DNA of 64,000 nt from Clostridium fungisolvens (GCF_014193895.1 NZ_BLZR01000001.1:868001-932000), one strand, 5' to 3'; positions 18,760 through 28,549 are shown, numbered from the stretch's first letter. The notes: generated by a model from the letters alone, not told the origin. A program made the numbers and translations.

Positions 18760-19617
18760 TTACACCCCTGAGTAAGCGGAGAAACCGCCATCTATTGGGA
18801 TGACTATACCATTTACAAAGCTTGAAGCGTCTTCATTTACTAAGAATAGAAGTGCGCCTATAAGTTCTTCGGCTTCTCCAAATCTACCCATTGGAGTGCT
18901 GTTAAGTATCTTATGTGAACGCTCAGTATAGCTTCCATCAGGGTTTTTAAGTAGTGCTTCATTTTGCTTAGTTACAAAGAAGCCTGGTGCTATAGCATTT
19001 ACTCTTATGCCAACCTTTGAAAAATGAACTGCAAGCCATTGAGTAAAGTTTGATATAGCAGCTTTTGCACCTGAATATGCAGGGATTTTTGTAAGTGGAG
19101 TAAAGGCATTCATTGATGAAATGTTTATGATGTTGCAGCCTTTTCTTCCTATCATATCTTTTGAGAATTCTTGAGTTGGAAGTAGTGTTCCAAGGAAGTT
19201 TAGATCAAATACAAATCTTACTCCATTTTCATCAAGATCGAAGAAGGTTATAAGGTCTTCATTGCCTTCTTTTAAATCTTCTTCATATAAATATTCCTTT
19301 GTTGTTGTGCCTTTAGGATTGTTTCCACCAGCTCCATTTATAAGTATGTCGCATGGACCAAACTTTTCTAATACAACTTCATGAGCTTTTTTAAGACTAG
19401 CTTTATCAAGTACATTAGCTTCAACACCGATAGCGATTTTTCCGTTTGCAACAACTTCAGCAGCCTTCTTTTCAGCATTTTCTAATCTTAAATCAAGTAT
19501 TGCAACCTTTGCACCACATTCAGCAAGGGCATCAGTCCAAGAGCTTCCAAGAACTCCAGCACCACCAGTTATTACTACAACTTTGTCTTTTAAGTCTATA
19601 TTAAAAGGTAATTTCAT
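18760..19617 (-). CDS. uxuB: D-mannonate oxidoreductase, short-chain dehydrogenase type
   Basis: This 285-residue SDR converts between D-fructuronate and D-mannonate with NAD(H). VVVITGGAGVLGSSW binds the cofactor, NGAGGNNP is the second cofactor motif, and Ser/Tyr-x3-Lys (INISSMNAF, YSGAKAAI) is catalytic. The Firmicutes UxuB is of this family rather than the long-chain type of E. coli. The start at 19617 is chosen because AAAGGAGAT lies before it; it begins 1 base after the uxuA stop, so translation is coupled. It could also act on a related 5-keto uronate, but the operon supports mannonate. Confidence 0.88.
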   Translation of the reverse strand: MKLPFNIDLKDKVVVITGGAGVLGSSWTDALAECGAKVAILDLRLENAEKKAAEVVANGKIAIGVEANVLDKASLKKAHEVVLEKFGPCDILINGAGGNNPKGTTTKEYLYEEDLKEGNEDLITFFDLDENGVRFVFDLNFLGTLLPTQEFSKDMIGRKGCNIINISSMNAFTPLTKIPAYSGAKAAISNFTQWLAVHFSKVGIRVNAIAPGFFVTKQNEALLKNPDGSYTERSHKILNSTPMGRFGEAEELIGALLFLVNEDASSFVNGIVIPIDGGFSAYSGV

Positions 19618-19618
19618 A

Positions 19619-20674
19619 TTATTTATCTCCTTTATTTGTTTTTTCAAGAGTTTCCCATATTCCTGTGATATACATAGCGCCTAAGGCACGATCATATAAA
19701 CCATAGCCAGGTCTGCCAGTTTCACCCCAGATCATTCTTCCGTGGTCAGGACGAAGGTAGCCATCAAAATTATTCTTATGAAGTACTTTCATGATTTCAA
19801 CTATATCTAAAGAACCGCAAGGGGAGTAGTGAGCACTTTCTTCAAAGCTACCATCTTCAAGAAGTTTTACATTTCTAACATGCATGAAGTGGATACGCCC
19901 TTGGCTTGCATATTTATCTACCATTTTTACTATATCATTGAAGCTTGCTGATCCAAGAGAACCTGTACAGAAAGTAAGTCCATTATATTTGCTATCTACA
20001 AGCTTTAGGAATCTATCTAGGTTCTTCTCGTTAGTTATAATTCTTGGAAGACCAAAAATATTGTATGGAGGGTCATCTGGATGAATAGCCATCTTTATAT
20101 CACATTGCTCTGCAACTGGGATGATTTGCTTTAAGAAATATTCTAAGTTGCTCCATAAAGCTTCTTCATCAACCTTTGAGTATTTTTCGAATAAATCTGC
20201 CATTTGATCTTTAGTGTAGCTTGAATCCCAACCTGGAAGTGATAGTTCACCAGTAAGCGGATCCATTTTTTCTAATTGATCTTTATAATAAACAAGTGCA
20301 GTAGAGCCATCATCTAAAACCTTATCAAGCTGAGTTCTTGTCCAGTCAAATACTGGCATGAAGTTATAACATATTACCTTAACTCCAGCTTTTGCAAGGC
20401 TTCTTATATTTTCTTTATAGTTTTCAATATATCTATCTCTACTTGGAAGACCAAGTTTTATATCTTCATGAACTGGAACACTTTCTATAACATCAAACTT
20501 TAAGTTAGCAGCTTCTACATCAGCTTTTAACTTAAGAATGCTTTCCATGCTCCATTTTTCTCCTACAGGAACATCGTAAATTGCAGTTACAATACTGTAC
20601 ATGCTTGGAATTTGTCTAATATATTGAAGCGTAACAGCATCGTCGGCTCCATACCATCTAAATGATAATTTCAT
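19619..20674 (-). CDS. uxuA: Mannonate dehydratase
   Basis: This 351-residue enzyme dehydrates D-mannonate to 2-keto-3-deoxygluconate. It starts with the family's MKLSFRWYG block and shows the TIM-barrel metal ligands in MAIHPDDPP, TFCTGSLGS, HFMHVRN and RPDHGRMIWGE. Length matches UxuA from Bacillus and Clostridium. The gene starts 4 bp after uxaC, and uxuB follows after 1 base, so all three are one transcript. Confidence 0.96.
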   Translation of the reverse strand: MKLSFRWYGADDAVTLQYIRQIPSMYSIVTAIYDVPVGEKWSMESILKLKADVEAANLKFDVIESVPVHEDIKLGLPSRDRYIENYKENIRSLAKAGVKVICYNFMPVFDWTRTQLDKVLDDGSTALVYYKDQLEKMDPLTGELSLPGWDSSYTKDQMADLFEKYSKVDEEALWSNLEYFLKQIIPVAEQCDIKMAIHPDDPPYNIFGLPRIITNEKNLDRFLKLVDSKYNGLTFCTGSLGSASFNDIVKMVDKYASQGRIHFMHVRNVKLLEDGSFEESAHYSPCGSLDIVEIMKVLHKNNFDGYLRPDHGRMIWGETGRPGYGLYDRALGAMYITGIWETLEKTNKGDK

Positions 20675-20678
20675 AATG

Positions 20679-22073
20679 TTAATCCTCCAATTCTAAATAG
20701 TGTTTTATATTTTTAAAGCAGATACCTTCAATAATTTCTTTTAGTAGTTCAGTATCATTTTCAAATTCTTCATCATCTACAAGAGTGCCTATAAAGGTAC
20801 ACAAGATTCTTCTAAAATAATCATGTCTTGCATAGGACAAAAAGCTTCTTGAATCTGTCAGCATACCAACAAAGTAAGCTAAAGTGCCTTGACTAGCTAG
20901 TGCCTTTAAGTGTTCATTGATTCCTTCCTTATGATCGTTAAACCACCAAGCAGCACCAAATTGAACCTTTCCTTTTATCCCATCTTGTCCAAAACAGTGA
21001 GGAAGTGCAGAGAGTACAAGGTTATCCTTTGGATTTAAGGTGTATATTATTGTTTTAGGAAGAGCTGAGCCATTATCCATTGAAGCTATCAGTTTTGATA
21101 TGTGAGGTGCAATATTGAAATCATTCATGATATCAAAACCAGCATCAGGTCCAAGTTTTTTGAACATTTGCTCGTTGTTATTTCTCATTGCTCCTATGTG
21201 AAGTTGCATTGTCCAACTATGTTTATTATACTCTTCTGCTAGTTTTTTAAGAGTAAAGCATCTGAATTTTTCGGTTTCTTCAAAGGATAAATTATTTTCA
21301 AATAATCTTTTCTTAAAGATTGCTGATACCTCAGTTTCATCGGTATCATAATAGTAAAGACTTTCTAATGAGTGATCAGAAAGCTTACACCCAACTAGGT
21401 TGAAATAATTTATACGATCCTTTAGTGCAGCTATTAAAGTTTGATAGTTATAGATTTCTGTAGAAGAATTTTTAGATAGAGCCTTTAAGTAATCGAAGTA
21501 ATCATCCTTTGATATGTTAAGAGCTTTATCTGGTCTGAAAGTTGGTAGTACCTTAAAGTCTAGTTCTTTTTCTCTTAGCAGCTTGTGATATTCTAAGTTA
21601 TCAGTAGGATCATCTGTGGTACAGATAAGTTTTACCTTGGAGCTCGTTATAAACTTTACAGGAGACAAAGCTTCTTCTGATATCTTCTTATTGCAATACT
21701 CATATATCTTTTCAGCATTGCTTTCCTTCAATATTTCATTTACACCAAAGAAGTTTTTAAGTTCCATGTTTGTCCAATGATATAACGGACTTCCAATTAG
21801 TCTTTCACAGGTTCTTGCCCACATTTTAAATTTATCAAAATCATTTGCATCACCAGTTATATAAGCCTCAGGTACCCCTGCATATCTCATAGCTCTCCAC
21901 TTATAGTGATCAAATTCAAGAAAAATCTTAGAGATATTACTAAATACCTTATCTTCATATATTTCTTTTGCTGATAGGTGACAGTGATAGTCATATATTG
22001 GAGCATTTTTTGCAATATCATTGTAAAGTAGTTTTGCTGTTTTTCCTTTTAACATAAAATCATTATCTAACAA
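20679..22073 (-). CDS. uxaC: Glucuronate (uronate) isomerase
   Basis: This 464-residue TIM-barrel isomerase interconverts D-glucuronate and D-fructuronate, the first step of the operon. DYHCHLSAKEI near residue 33 holds the metal-binding His pair, and TDDPTDNLEYH and WTMQLHIGAMRNNN are family blocks. The start is a TTG with GAGGTGA 5-6 bases upstream. The 201-bp gap to the divergent AraC gene (22275) must hold both promoters, and that AraC protein is the nearest candidate regulator of the pathway. The galacturonate-specific UxaA/UxaB are absent, so glucuronate is the likelier feedstock. Confidence 0.96.
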   Translation of the reverse strand: MLDNDFMLKGKTAKLLYNDIAKNAPIYDYHCHLSAKEIYEDKVFSNISKIFLEFDHYKWRAMRYAGVPEAYITGDANDFDKFKMWARTCERLIGSPLYHWTNMELKNFFGVNEILKESNAEKIYEYCNKKISEEALSPVKFITSSKVKLICTTDDPTDNLEYHKLLREKELDFKVLPTFRPDKALNISKDDYFDYLKALSKNSSTEIYNYQTLIAALKDRINYFNLVGCKLSDHSLESLYYYDTDETEVSAIFKKRLFENNLSFEETEKFRCFTLKKLAEEYNKHSWTMQLHIGAMRNNNEQMFKKLGPDAGFDIMNDFNIAPHISKLIASMDNGSALPKTIIYTLNPKDNLVLSALPHCFGQDGIKGKVQFGAAWWFNDHKEGINEHLKALASQGTLAYFVGMLTDSRSFLSYARHDYFRRILCTFIGTLVDDEEFENDTELLKEIIEGICFKNIKHYLELED

Positions 22074-22274
22074 GTAATCACCTCATTTTTCCACTTTTAA
22101 TTAAGTTTACATATAATTAAAATGCGATTGAAAACAAATACATTTAACTTGTCTTTATTATAACCTTTATAGATTAAATGCAATATGTTATTATTGCTAT
22201 ATAACTTGCAAAAATTGCTCTTATGAAATAATATTATCTTTAAGTGATACGTTGAAATTGAGAGGTGGGATTTA

Positions 22275-23135
22275 GTGAAAAAGAGAACGCATGAGTATCA
22301 AACTCGTCAATATATGTTATCCAGTGATTATGAGATATATCATTATTTGAATAGTGATATAAGAAGTATAAGTATACACCACCATGATTTTTATGAGTTT
22401 TATTTCTTTATATCAGGAGATGTAACTTATCTAATTGAAGGTAAGTCCTATAAATTAGAGCCTGGAAATATAGTTTTGATAAACTCGAAAGAGCTACACC
22501 AAGCAGTGATAAATTCTGAGGAAGCATATTATGAGAGGATTGTACTTTGGATAAATAAAGCTTTCTTAAAGAAGCTTTCGAATAATGAAACAGATCTTTC
22601 ACTTTGTTTTGAAGGCTTTAATAAGAAGAATGTGCTAAGCACTGATATTGAGCAGCAAAAAAACATTAGGTTCATTCTTAATAAATTGGTTGGTTTAGAA
22701 AATTATCAAGGAATAGGCTACGAATTGCTTTATAAAGCTTATATCACAGAGCTTATGGTACATATAAATAACCTTGCTTTTAATGAAAGTGCAGAGCTAA
22801 GTGTGGATATGAAAAAGAGCAATCTTATTGATGGAATAATTGAGTACATCAATAATCATATAGAAGAAGATATAACTGTTGACCAAATAGCAGAACAGTT
22901 TTATCTCAGTAAATTTCACTTGTCTAGAGAGTTTAAAAAATATACAGGAACTACAATTCATAGGTATATAGTTCAGAAAAAATTAATAGAAGCTAAGGAG
23001 CTAATATTAAAAGAAGTTCCAATTATCGATGTTTACAAACAATGCGGTTTTGGGGATTATTCAAACTTCTTTAGAGCTTTTAAAAATGAGTATGGAATTA
23101 CACCAAAGCAATACTATGAGGCTATGGTAAAGTAA
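22275..23135 (+). CDS. AraC-family regulator with cupin sensor
   Basis: This 286-residue activator has an N-terminal cupin-like sugar-binding part (about 25-100: HHHDFYEFYFFISGDVTYLIEG, then LEPGNIVLI) and a C-terminal pair of helix-turn-helices (ITVDQIAEQFYLSKFHLSREFKK and FGDYSNFFRAFKNEYGITPKQYY). The start is GTG with GAGAGGTGGG before it. It is divergent from uxaC, so it may control the glucuronate operon. It also runs into the LevR-like gene 24 bp later, so its level is tied to the PTS activator. Confidence 0.88.
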   Translation: MKKRTHEYQTRQYMLSSDYEIYHYLNSDIRSISIHHHDFYEFYFFISGDVTYLIEGKSYKLEPGNIVLINSKELHQAVINSEEAYYERIVLWINKAFLKKLSNNETDLSLCFEGFNKKNVLSTDIEQQKNIRFILNKLVGLENYQGIGYELLYKAYITELMVHINNLAFNESAELSVDMKKSNLIDGIIEYINNHIEEDITVDQIAEQFYLSKFHLSREFKKYTGTTIHRYIVQKKLIEAKELILKEVPIIDVYKQCGFGDYSNFFRAFKNEYGITPKQYYEAMVK

Positions 23136-23159
23136 AAGCAAAGTGAGGTGAATTAATAG

Positions 23160-25850
23160 ATGAAAAGAATTGATTTGATTCTTAATAAACTTAAGGAAAT
23201 AAAAGCTTCAAAGCCCGATGGAGTATCTGCTTCAGAGCTTGCTGAAGAGTTAGAGCTTATGAGAGGGAATGTAAGTAATGATTTAAATAAATTAGTTGCT
23301 GAAGGAAAGGCCGTTAAGATAAAGGGGAAGCCAACCTTATTTATAGCTGTAGATGAGGAAACTAAGGTGTCTGATATATCAGTAATAAATAAGTTTTCAG
23401 AAACCAATCCGAGTTTATATACTGCTTTAGAGCAAGCTAAGGCTGCTATACTTTATCCGCCAAATGGAATGAATATATTGCTACTTGGAGAGACGGGGGT
23501 AGGTAAGTCAACTTTTGCAAGTCTTATTTATAAATATGCTACAGAGATGATGGTAAGGTCTAAAGAAAGTCCTTTTATAACCTTCAACTGTGCAGACTAT
23601 GCAAATAATCCTCAGTTATTACTAGGACAGCTTTTTGGAGTGAAGAAGGGTGCTTATACTGGTGCGGATTTTGACAAGGCTGGACTTTTAGAAAAAGCTG
23701 ATGGTGGAATTCTGTTTTTAGATGAAGTACATAGATTACCAGCAGAAGGTCAAGAGATGTTTTTCACTTTTATGGATAGAGGAGTATACAGAAGACTTGG
23801 TGAGACAGAAAGTGAAAGAAGCGCTAAGGTGCTCATTATTGCTGCTACCACTGAAAATCCTGATACTACTTTGCTTCAGACCTTTACTAGAAGAATCCCT
23901 ATGGTAATAACAATACCAGCCTTAAGAAACAGAGGAATAGAAGAAAGATTTAATCTTATAAAGCAGTTTATGATCGAAGAATCAGGAAGACTTGGTAAGA
24001 GTATAAAAGTATCTATAAACTCAATCAAAGCATTTTTATTTTATGACTGTAAGAGTAATGTAGGACAGCTTAAGTCAGATATTCAGCTTGCCTGTGCTAG
24101 AGCTTATGCGGATTTTTTATCAAATAGAAAAGTTGAAATCAGTATAAGTAGTTTAGATTTACCCACATACATTAGAGAAGGGCTATATAAGGAAATAGAA
24201 CATAGACAGCTGTGGAATAAGTTAGTAGACATAAACAAGAGATACTGTATCTTCGATAAAGATGAAGAAAAGATGATATTCGAAGAAAATAGTTATGACG
24301 AAAATATCTACGAGATGCTTGAGATGAAGACAAGAGATCTCAAAGCAAAAGGCATAAAAGGTACAGAATTCGAAAAAGAAATGGAAAATAATATAGAGGA
24401 TTACTTCAAAAAGTATATCAACAAATTTAACTACAAGGTAGACACTGCAAATCTAGATACCATAGTAGAACCTCATATAATGAACGTAGTGGAAAAGGTA
24501 ATTAATTTCTGTGAAGAGGAACTAAAAAGAAAGTTAGATAAACATATATACTATGGGTTAGCAGTTCACATAAATAATGCAGTGGATAGGATTAGGAGAA
24601 ATAAAAAGATTGAAAACTTAGAGCTAAATAACATAAGAAAGCAGCATAGCAGAGAGTTTAATATAGCTATAGATGTTCTAAAAATACTTGAACAATCACT
24701 AGATATACAAATACCTGTGGATGAAGCTGGCTTTATCACTATGTTTTTAATATATCATAATGAGGCGCTTAAAAAGACTTATAATAATGTAAAGGTGATT
24801 ATTATAGCTCATGGAGAAACTACAGCTACCTCTATGGCTGATGCAGTAAATGGACTTTTAGGCTCAGATTATTCAAGAGGGATAAATGCGCCAATAGATG
24901 AAAAGCCTCAAATAACTTTAGAAAAGATTAAAGAATATATTAGAAAAAATAATATTGATTCAGAAATATTATTTCTAGTGGATATGGGATCACTTGCAAC
25001 CTTTGGCAGAGAGATAGAGAAAGAATTTAAGATAAAAACAAGAACTATTCCTCTAGTCAGTACCCTGCATTGCATTGAAGCTACTAGAAAAGCAATGCTC
25101 GGTTATTCTTTAGATGATATATATAGAGAGACCTTAGAGGTCAATAATTTATATGATAATAATTCCCTAGATTACATACCAGAAACTAGTGAAGAAAAGA
25201 GGCTTGCTATAGTAACAATTTGTACTACAGGAGAAGGCAGCGCTAAAGCTATGAAAGGAATACTTGAGAGAACCCTTAAGTTTGAAAGTAGTCTGCTTGA
25301 TATAGTTCCTGTGAATTTTATAGGAAAAGAAAATATATATGATAGATTAGAAAAACTATCAAATAAGTATGAGATATTATGCATAGTTAGTCCTTTTGAT
25401 CTAGAAGCTGATTACATACAGTTTAAACTAGATCATATTATAGCTGGCAATGCCTCAGAAAATATTCAAGATTTAATAGATAGAGAAAAGGTTTATATAA
25501 AGATGGAAGAAACCTTGGAGCATCAATTGAGAAATATTGATGGAAAAGCTATTGTTAAGGATATAAAAAGATTTTGCAGAAATGTTACAAAGGCAATGAA
25601 TATAAAGCTTACCTCAAATGCACTGATAGGAATAACTCTTCATATGGCAGTAATGGTAGATAGATTAAGTGGAAATGAAGTTATTGAAACTTATAGAAAT
25701 AAAGAAAGCTATATAAGAGAAAACTTAGAATTGTATAGATTAATAAAAAGTGAATGTGCATTGCTTAACACTAAATATACAATTCTTATTTCTGAAGATG
25801 AGATCTGTTACCTTATGAACCTATTTACTATGAAAAATAGGGTAAAATAA
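23160..25850 (+). CDS. LevR-like sigma-54 activator with PTS regulatory domains (PTS unit 1)
   Basis: This 896-residue enhancer-binding protein has, in order: an N-terminal winged helix (1-65); an AAA+ domain with Walker A GETGVGKST (110-118), the sigma-54 contact loop GAYTGA (164-169) and Walker B ILFLDE; a first PRD (about 450-555) with His in LAVHINNAVDR; an EIIA-like part (VIIIAHGETTATSM); an EIIB-like part (IVTICTTGEGSA); and a second PRD near the end (ITLHMAVMVDR). LevR-type proteins activate PTS operons and are tuned by PTS phosphorylation of these His/Cys residues. The matching -24/-12 promoter lies 144 bp after its stop, before IIA. It is co-transcribed with the AraC gene upstream. 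Confidence 0.93.
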   Translation: MKRIDLILNKLKEIKASKPDGVSASELAEELELMRGNVSNDLNKLVAEGKAVKIKGKPTLFIAVDEETKVSDISVINKFSETNPSLYTALEQAKAAILYPPNGMNILLLGETGVGKSTFASLIYKYATEMMVRSKESPFITFNCADYANNPQLLLGQLFGVKKGAYTGADFDKAGLLEKADGGILFLDEVHRLPAEGQEMFFTFMDRGVYRRLGETESERSAKVLIIAATTENPDTTLLQTFTRRIPMVITIPALRNRGIEERFNLIKQFMIEESGRLGKSIKVSINSIKAFLFYDCKSNVGQLKSDIQLACARAYADFLSNRKVEISISSLDLPTYIREGLYKEIEHRQLWNKLVDINKRYCIFDKDEEKMIFEENSYDENIYEMLEMKTRDLKAKGIKGTEFEKEMENNIEDYFKKYINKFNYKVDTANLDTIVEPHIMNVVEKVINFCEEELKRKLDKHIYYGLAVHINNAVDRIRRNKKIENLELNNIRKQHSREFNIAIDVLKILEQSLDIQIPVDEAGFITMFLIYHNEALKKTYNNVKVIIIAHGETTATSMADAVNGLLGSDYSRGINAPIDEKPQITLEKIKEYIRKNNIDSEILFLVDMGSLATFGREIEKEFKIKTRTIPLVSTLHCIEATRKAMLGYSLDDIYRETLEVNNLYDNNSLDYIPETSEEKRLAIVTICTTGEGSAKAMKGILERTLKFESSLLDIVPVNFIGKENIYDRLEKLSNKYEILCIVSPFDLEADYIQFKLDHIIAGNASENIQDLIDREKVYIKMEETLEHQLRNIDGKAIVKDIKRFCRNVTKAMNIKLTSNALIGITLHMAVMVDRLSGNEVIETYRNKESYIRENLELYRLIKSECALLNTKYTILISEDEICYLMNLFTMKNRVK

Positions 25851-25900
25851 AGCACATCAGCAATGTGCTTTGAAAAGTTTTCGAAAAGTAAAGCACATTA
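25849..25900 (+). promoter_or_regulatory. Probable activator (enhancer) sites of PTS unit 1
   Basis: AAAGCACAT (25849-25857) and ATGTGCTTT (25863-25871) make a perfect 9-base palindrome with a CAGCA centre. A third AAAGCACAT follows at 25890-25898. They stand 94-145 bp before the sigma-54 promoter, the usual distance for LevR-type upstream sites. The palindrome could also be a weak terminator for the LevR gene, but there is no T-run. Confidence 0.5.
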
Positions 25901-25993
25901 ATACTTTTTGAAAGCTTTTTTATTTTGCCTTCAAATGTTGATAAACAGGCACTTATAAAGTGAAATTTAAATAAATAATTATGATTTCTGCTT

Positions 25994-26010
25994 TGGCACG
26001 GGTCTTGCTT
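25994..26010 (+). promoter_or_regulatory. Sigma-54 (-24/-12) promoter of PTS unit 1
   Basis: TGGCAC, five bases, TTGCTT is a near-perfect sigma-54 promoter with the invariant GG and GC 10 bases apart. It sits 51 bp before the IIA start and directly after a sigma-54 activator gene. Confidence 0.92.
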
Positions 26011-26060
26011 TATATATAGGCGTAAGGCAAATAAAAAAATGTTGATTAGAAGGTGAAGCA

Positions 26061-26378
26061 ATGGAAACAGTAGATAAAGAACAAATAGTTATGGAACTTA
26101 TAGTAAATGGCGGTGATGCAAGAAGTAAAGCAATGCATGCGATAAAGCTAGCTAAAAAAGGTGAGCTTCAGGCTGCGAAGGATAAAATAAAGGAAGCAAA
26201 TGAAGCATTAAATAAAGCTCACAACTTCCAAACTAGCTTAATACAAGGTGAATCAGCTGGTGACAAGGTTGAAATAAGCTTACTTATGATTCACGCACAG
26301 GACCACTTAATGAATGCAATCACTGTACGTGATTTAGCACAAGAAATGATTTCAATGTATGAAGAGTTTAGAAAATAA
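26061..26378 (+). CDS. PTS IIA component, lactose/cellobiose family (unit 1)
   Basis: This 105-residue helical protein takes phosphate from HPr and passes it to IIB. LLMIHAQDHLMNA holds the phospho-acceptor His78, and VNGGDARSKAMHAI is the N-terminal family block. It is the first gene after the sigma-54 promoter. IIB and IIC follow in the same direction; the IIA-IIB gap of 87 bp holds only a small AAACAAGCTTGTTT palindrome. Confidence 0.95.
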   Translation: METVDKEQIVMELIVNGGDARSKAMHAIKLAKKGELQAAKDKIKEANEALNKAHNFQTSLIQGESAGDKVEISLLMIHAQDHLMNAITVRDLAQEMISMYEEFRK

Positions 26379-26465
26379 AACTATTAATATGTATTAGTTA
26401 ACAAAACAAGCTTGTTTAAAAATAGATTCAAAACAAAATAATAGAAGTTTTAGGAGGAAGAAATT

Positions 26466-26771
26466 ATGAAATATATTACATTAGTTTGTGCAGCAGGAAT
26501 GTCAACAAGTATTTTAATGGCTAAGATGCAAGAGAGTGCAAAGAAAAAAGGAATTGAAGCAAAGATAATAGCTATGTCAGAGTCTAAGTTTGAAGAATAT
26601 GAAGAACCAACAGAAGTTTTACTTTTAGGACCTCAAATAGCTTACTTAGAAGACGAAATAAGAGAAAAATACGAACCTAAGGGAATAAAGGTTGCAGTAA
26701 TAGATATGATGGACTACGGTACTTTAAATGGTGAAAACGTATTAAATGATGCACTTGCATTATTAGGTTAA
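26466..26771 (+). CDS. PTS IIB component, lactose/cellobiose family (unit 1)
   Basis: This 101-residue protein carries the phosphocysteine loop LVCAAGMSTSIL (Cys8), which hands phosphate to the incoming sugar. VLLLGPQIAYLEDEI and IDMMDYGTLNGENVL are conserved through the family. TTTTAGGAGG lies upstream of the ATG, and IIC follows after 48 bp. Confidence 0.95.
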   Translation: MKYITLVCAAGMSTSILMAKMQESAKKKGIEAKIIAMSESKFEEYEEPTEVLLLGPQIAYLEDEIREKYEPKGIKVAVIDMMDYGTLNGENVLNDALALLG

Positions 26772-26819
26772 TTATATAAAGAAACATATCAAAGGTTAAA
26801 TACTAAAGGGGGATTAATA

Positions 26820-28109
26820 ATGTCTAAATTAGATTCAAAAGCTATTAATAAAAAACTTGCTCCGACATTAAATAAAATTCAAAAAAGTAAATTGGCAAAC
26901 GGAATCACTGGGGGAATGATGGTAGCAATGCCAGTGACACTTTTAGGTGCATTTGCTTCACTATTCTTAAATCTACAAATTCCTGCATATAAAAGCTTTA
27001 TTGCTAGCTCAGGAATAGCTGCGGTTTTAAATACATCTATTCAATTTTCAACTAACTTTTTAGCAGTGGTGTTTTTAATTACTATTGCAGGTAGTTATGC
27101 AAAACAGTATAAAGAAGATCCAATTTTACCATCTTTATTAGCAGCGGTGTGTTTCTTTGTGGTGACACCACTTTCTGTAACTAAAGTAAACAATGCTACT
27201 ATTACGTCAATACCAATGGATTGGCTAGGCGCAAAGGGAATATTCTCAGCAATGATCATAAGTTTAGTAGCAACAAGACTATATATTATTGTTAAACAAA
27301 AAGGTTGGACTATCAAGATGCCAGCTAGTGTACCACCAGTAGTATCTAGTAGTTTTAGTAGTTTAATACCAGGATTCGCAGTTGTAATATTGTTCTTAGC
27401 TATCTCAGGAATTTTTGCAGCAACTCCGTATAAGACTATGCATTCATTTATATATGCTTTTGTTCAAACTCCGCTTCAAGGTGTTGGTGGAAACATAGTA
27501 TCAGTTATACTTTTATGGACATTTGCTCAAGTGTTATGGTTCTTTGGTATACATGGAACCTTGGTTATTTACTCAGTAGTTGCTCCAATATTTGCAGCAA
27601 TGGATGCGGCACAATTAACTGCTTATTCAGCAGGCCAAGCACTTCCAAATATAACAGGACGTGCATTTGTTAGTACTTATACTATGAGTGCAAGTGCAAT
27701 TGGGTTTGCCTTACTTATGTTATTATTCGCAAAGAGTAAGCAATACAAAACCTTAGGTAAATTAGCAACATTACCATCACTTTTTGGTATAAGTGAACCA
27801 TTAGTTTTCGGTACACCATTAGTATTCAATGTAAGATTTGTGGTACCATTTGTATTTATGAATGCAATCAATATAACTATTGCTTATGCCTTGACTGCTA
27901 TAGGTATAGTTCCAAGAGTAGCTGGAATGGCTCCAATGACCGGTATGCCAATAGTATTCAGTGGACTTATGGAAGGAAGCTGGAAGATAGCTGTTCTTCA
28001 AGTGTTACTTGTTGTTTTAGAAATGGCAGTTTGGTATCCTTTCTTTAGAAAAGCAGATAAGGAAGCTTACGCTCAAGAACAAGAAATAGCAGTAGAAGAA
28101 GTAAAATAA
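26820..28109 (+). CDS. PTS IIC permease, lactose/cellobiose family (unit 1)
   Basis: This 429-residue membrane permease translocates and phosphorylates the sugar. It has about ten hydrophobic segments and the family blocks GGMMVAMPVTLLGA, WFFGIHGTLVIYSVV, the conserved LFGISEPLVFGTPLVFN with the substrate-site Glu, and a final WYPFFRKADK. It is followed by a terminator (28124) and a MITE-like element, so the GH2 beyond is not clearly in the same transcript. The sugar is unknown, with a beta-linked disaccharide most likely. Confidence 0.95.
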   Translation: MSKLDSKAINKKLAPTLNKIQKSKLANGITGGMMVAMPVTLLGAFASLFLNLQIPAYKSFIASSGIAAVLNTSIQFSTNFLAVVFLITIAGSYAKQYKEDPILPSLLAAVCFFVVTPLSVTKVNNATITSIPMDWLGAKGIFSAMIISLVATRLYIIVKQKGWTIKMPASVPPVVSSSFSSLIPGFAVVILFLAISGIFAATPYKTMHSFIYAFVQTPLQGVGGNIVSVILLWTFAQVLWFFGIHGTLVIYSVVAPIFAAMDAAQLTAYSAGQALPNITGRAFVSTYTMSASAIGFALLMLLFAKSKQYKTLGKLATLPSLFGISEPLVFGTPLVFNVRFVVPFVFMNAINITIAYALTAIGIVPRVAGMAPMTGMPIVFSGLMEGSWKIAVLQVLLVVLEMAVWYPFFRKADKEAYAQEQEIAVEEVK

Positions 28110-28123
28110 TATAGAGATTGTTT

Positions 28124-28157
28124 AAGTTCACCTTATCTATAGGGTGAACTTATCTTT
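28124..28157 (+). terminator. Terminator after PTS unit 1
   Basis: AAGTTCACC and GGTGAACTT pair perfectly around a 10-base loop and are followed by ATCTTTT. Confidence 0.75.
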
Positions 28158-28167
28158 TAAAGTACCG

Positions 28168-28549
28168 TGTTGAAATTAATTGGTTAATCATCCGATGCTT
28201 TAATGAGCCTACGCAAAGAATTAATATGATTTTTTCATACTCCATGGCTAAAACTGTAAACTCACTTCGTTCGAACAGTACAGTTTTACTTTTTAATAAT
28301 CAATACTTTTTATAAATATTTCATATCTTAAGTTTAAGAAAATAAAAAGGTTATTTGATTAAAAAGTAAAAAGTGAAAATATATCGCCTGCCAGAATTTC
28401 TTCACATCCGTTCAGAAAAGGCAGATGCGTAAAAAAATCACTAATGAAGAACGATTAGCGATTTTTTAGAGCCATTCCATCTGAAAAAATCATTTAATTC
28501 TAATAGCTCGCTCATATAGCATCTCCTGTATAACCAATTAATTTCAACA
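28168..28549. mobile_element. MITE-like non-coding element with 19-bp terminal inverted repeats
   Basis: TGTTGAAATTAATTGGTTA (28168-28186) is repeated exactly in inverse at 28531-28549, bounding 382 bp with no gene. Inside lie an AAAACTGTA/TACAGTTTT hairpin (28250-28287) followed by T-rich DNA, and a 14-base near-perfect hairpin (28432-28467). An outer CAGATG/CATCTG pair (28422-28483) brackets the second. No transposase gene and no clear target-site duplication are visible. The layout fits a miniature inverted-repeat element moved by another element's transposase. It fills most of the gap before the GH2. Confidence 0.65.
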
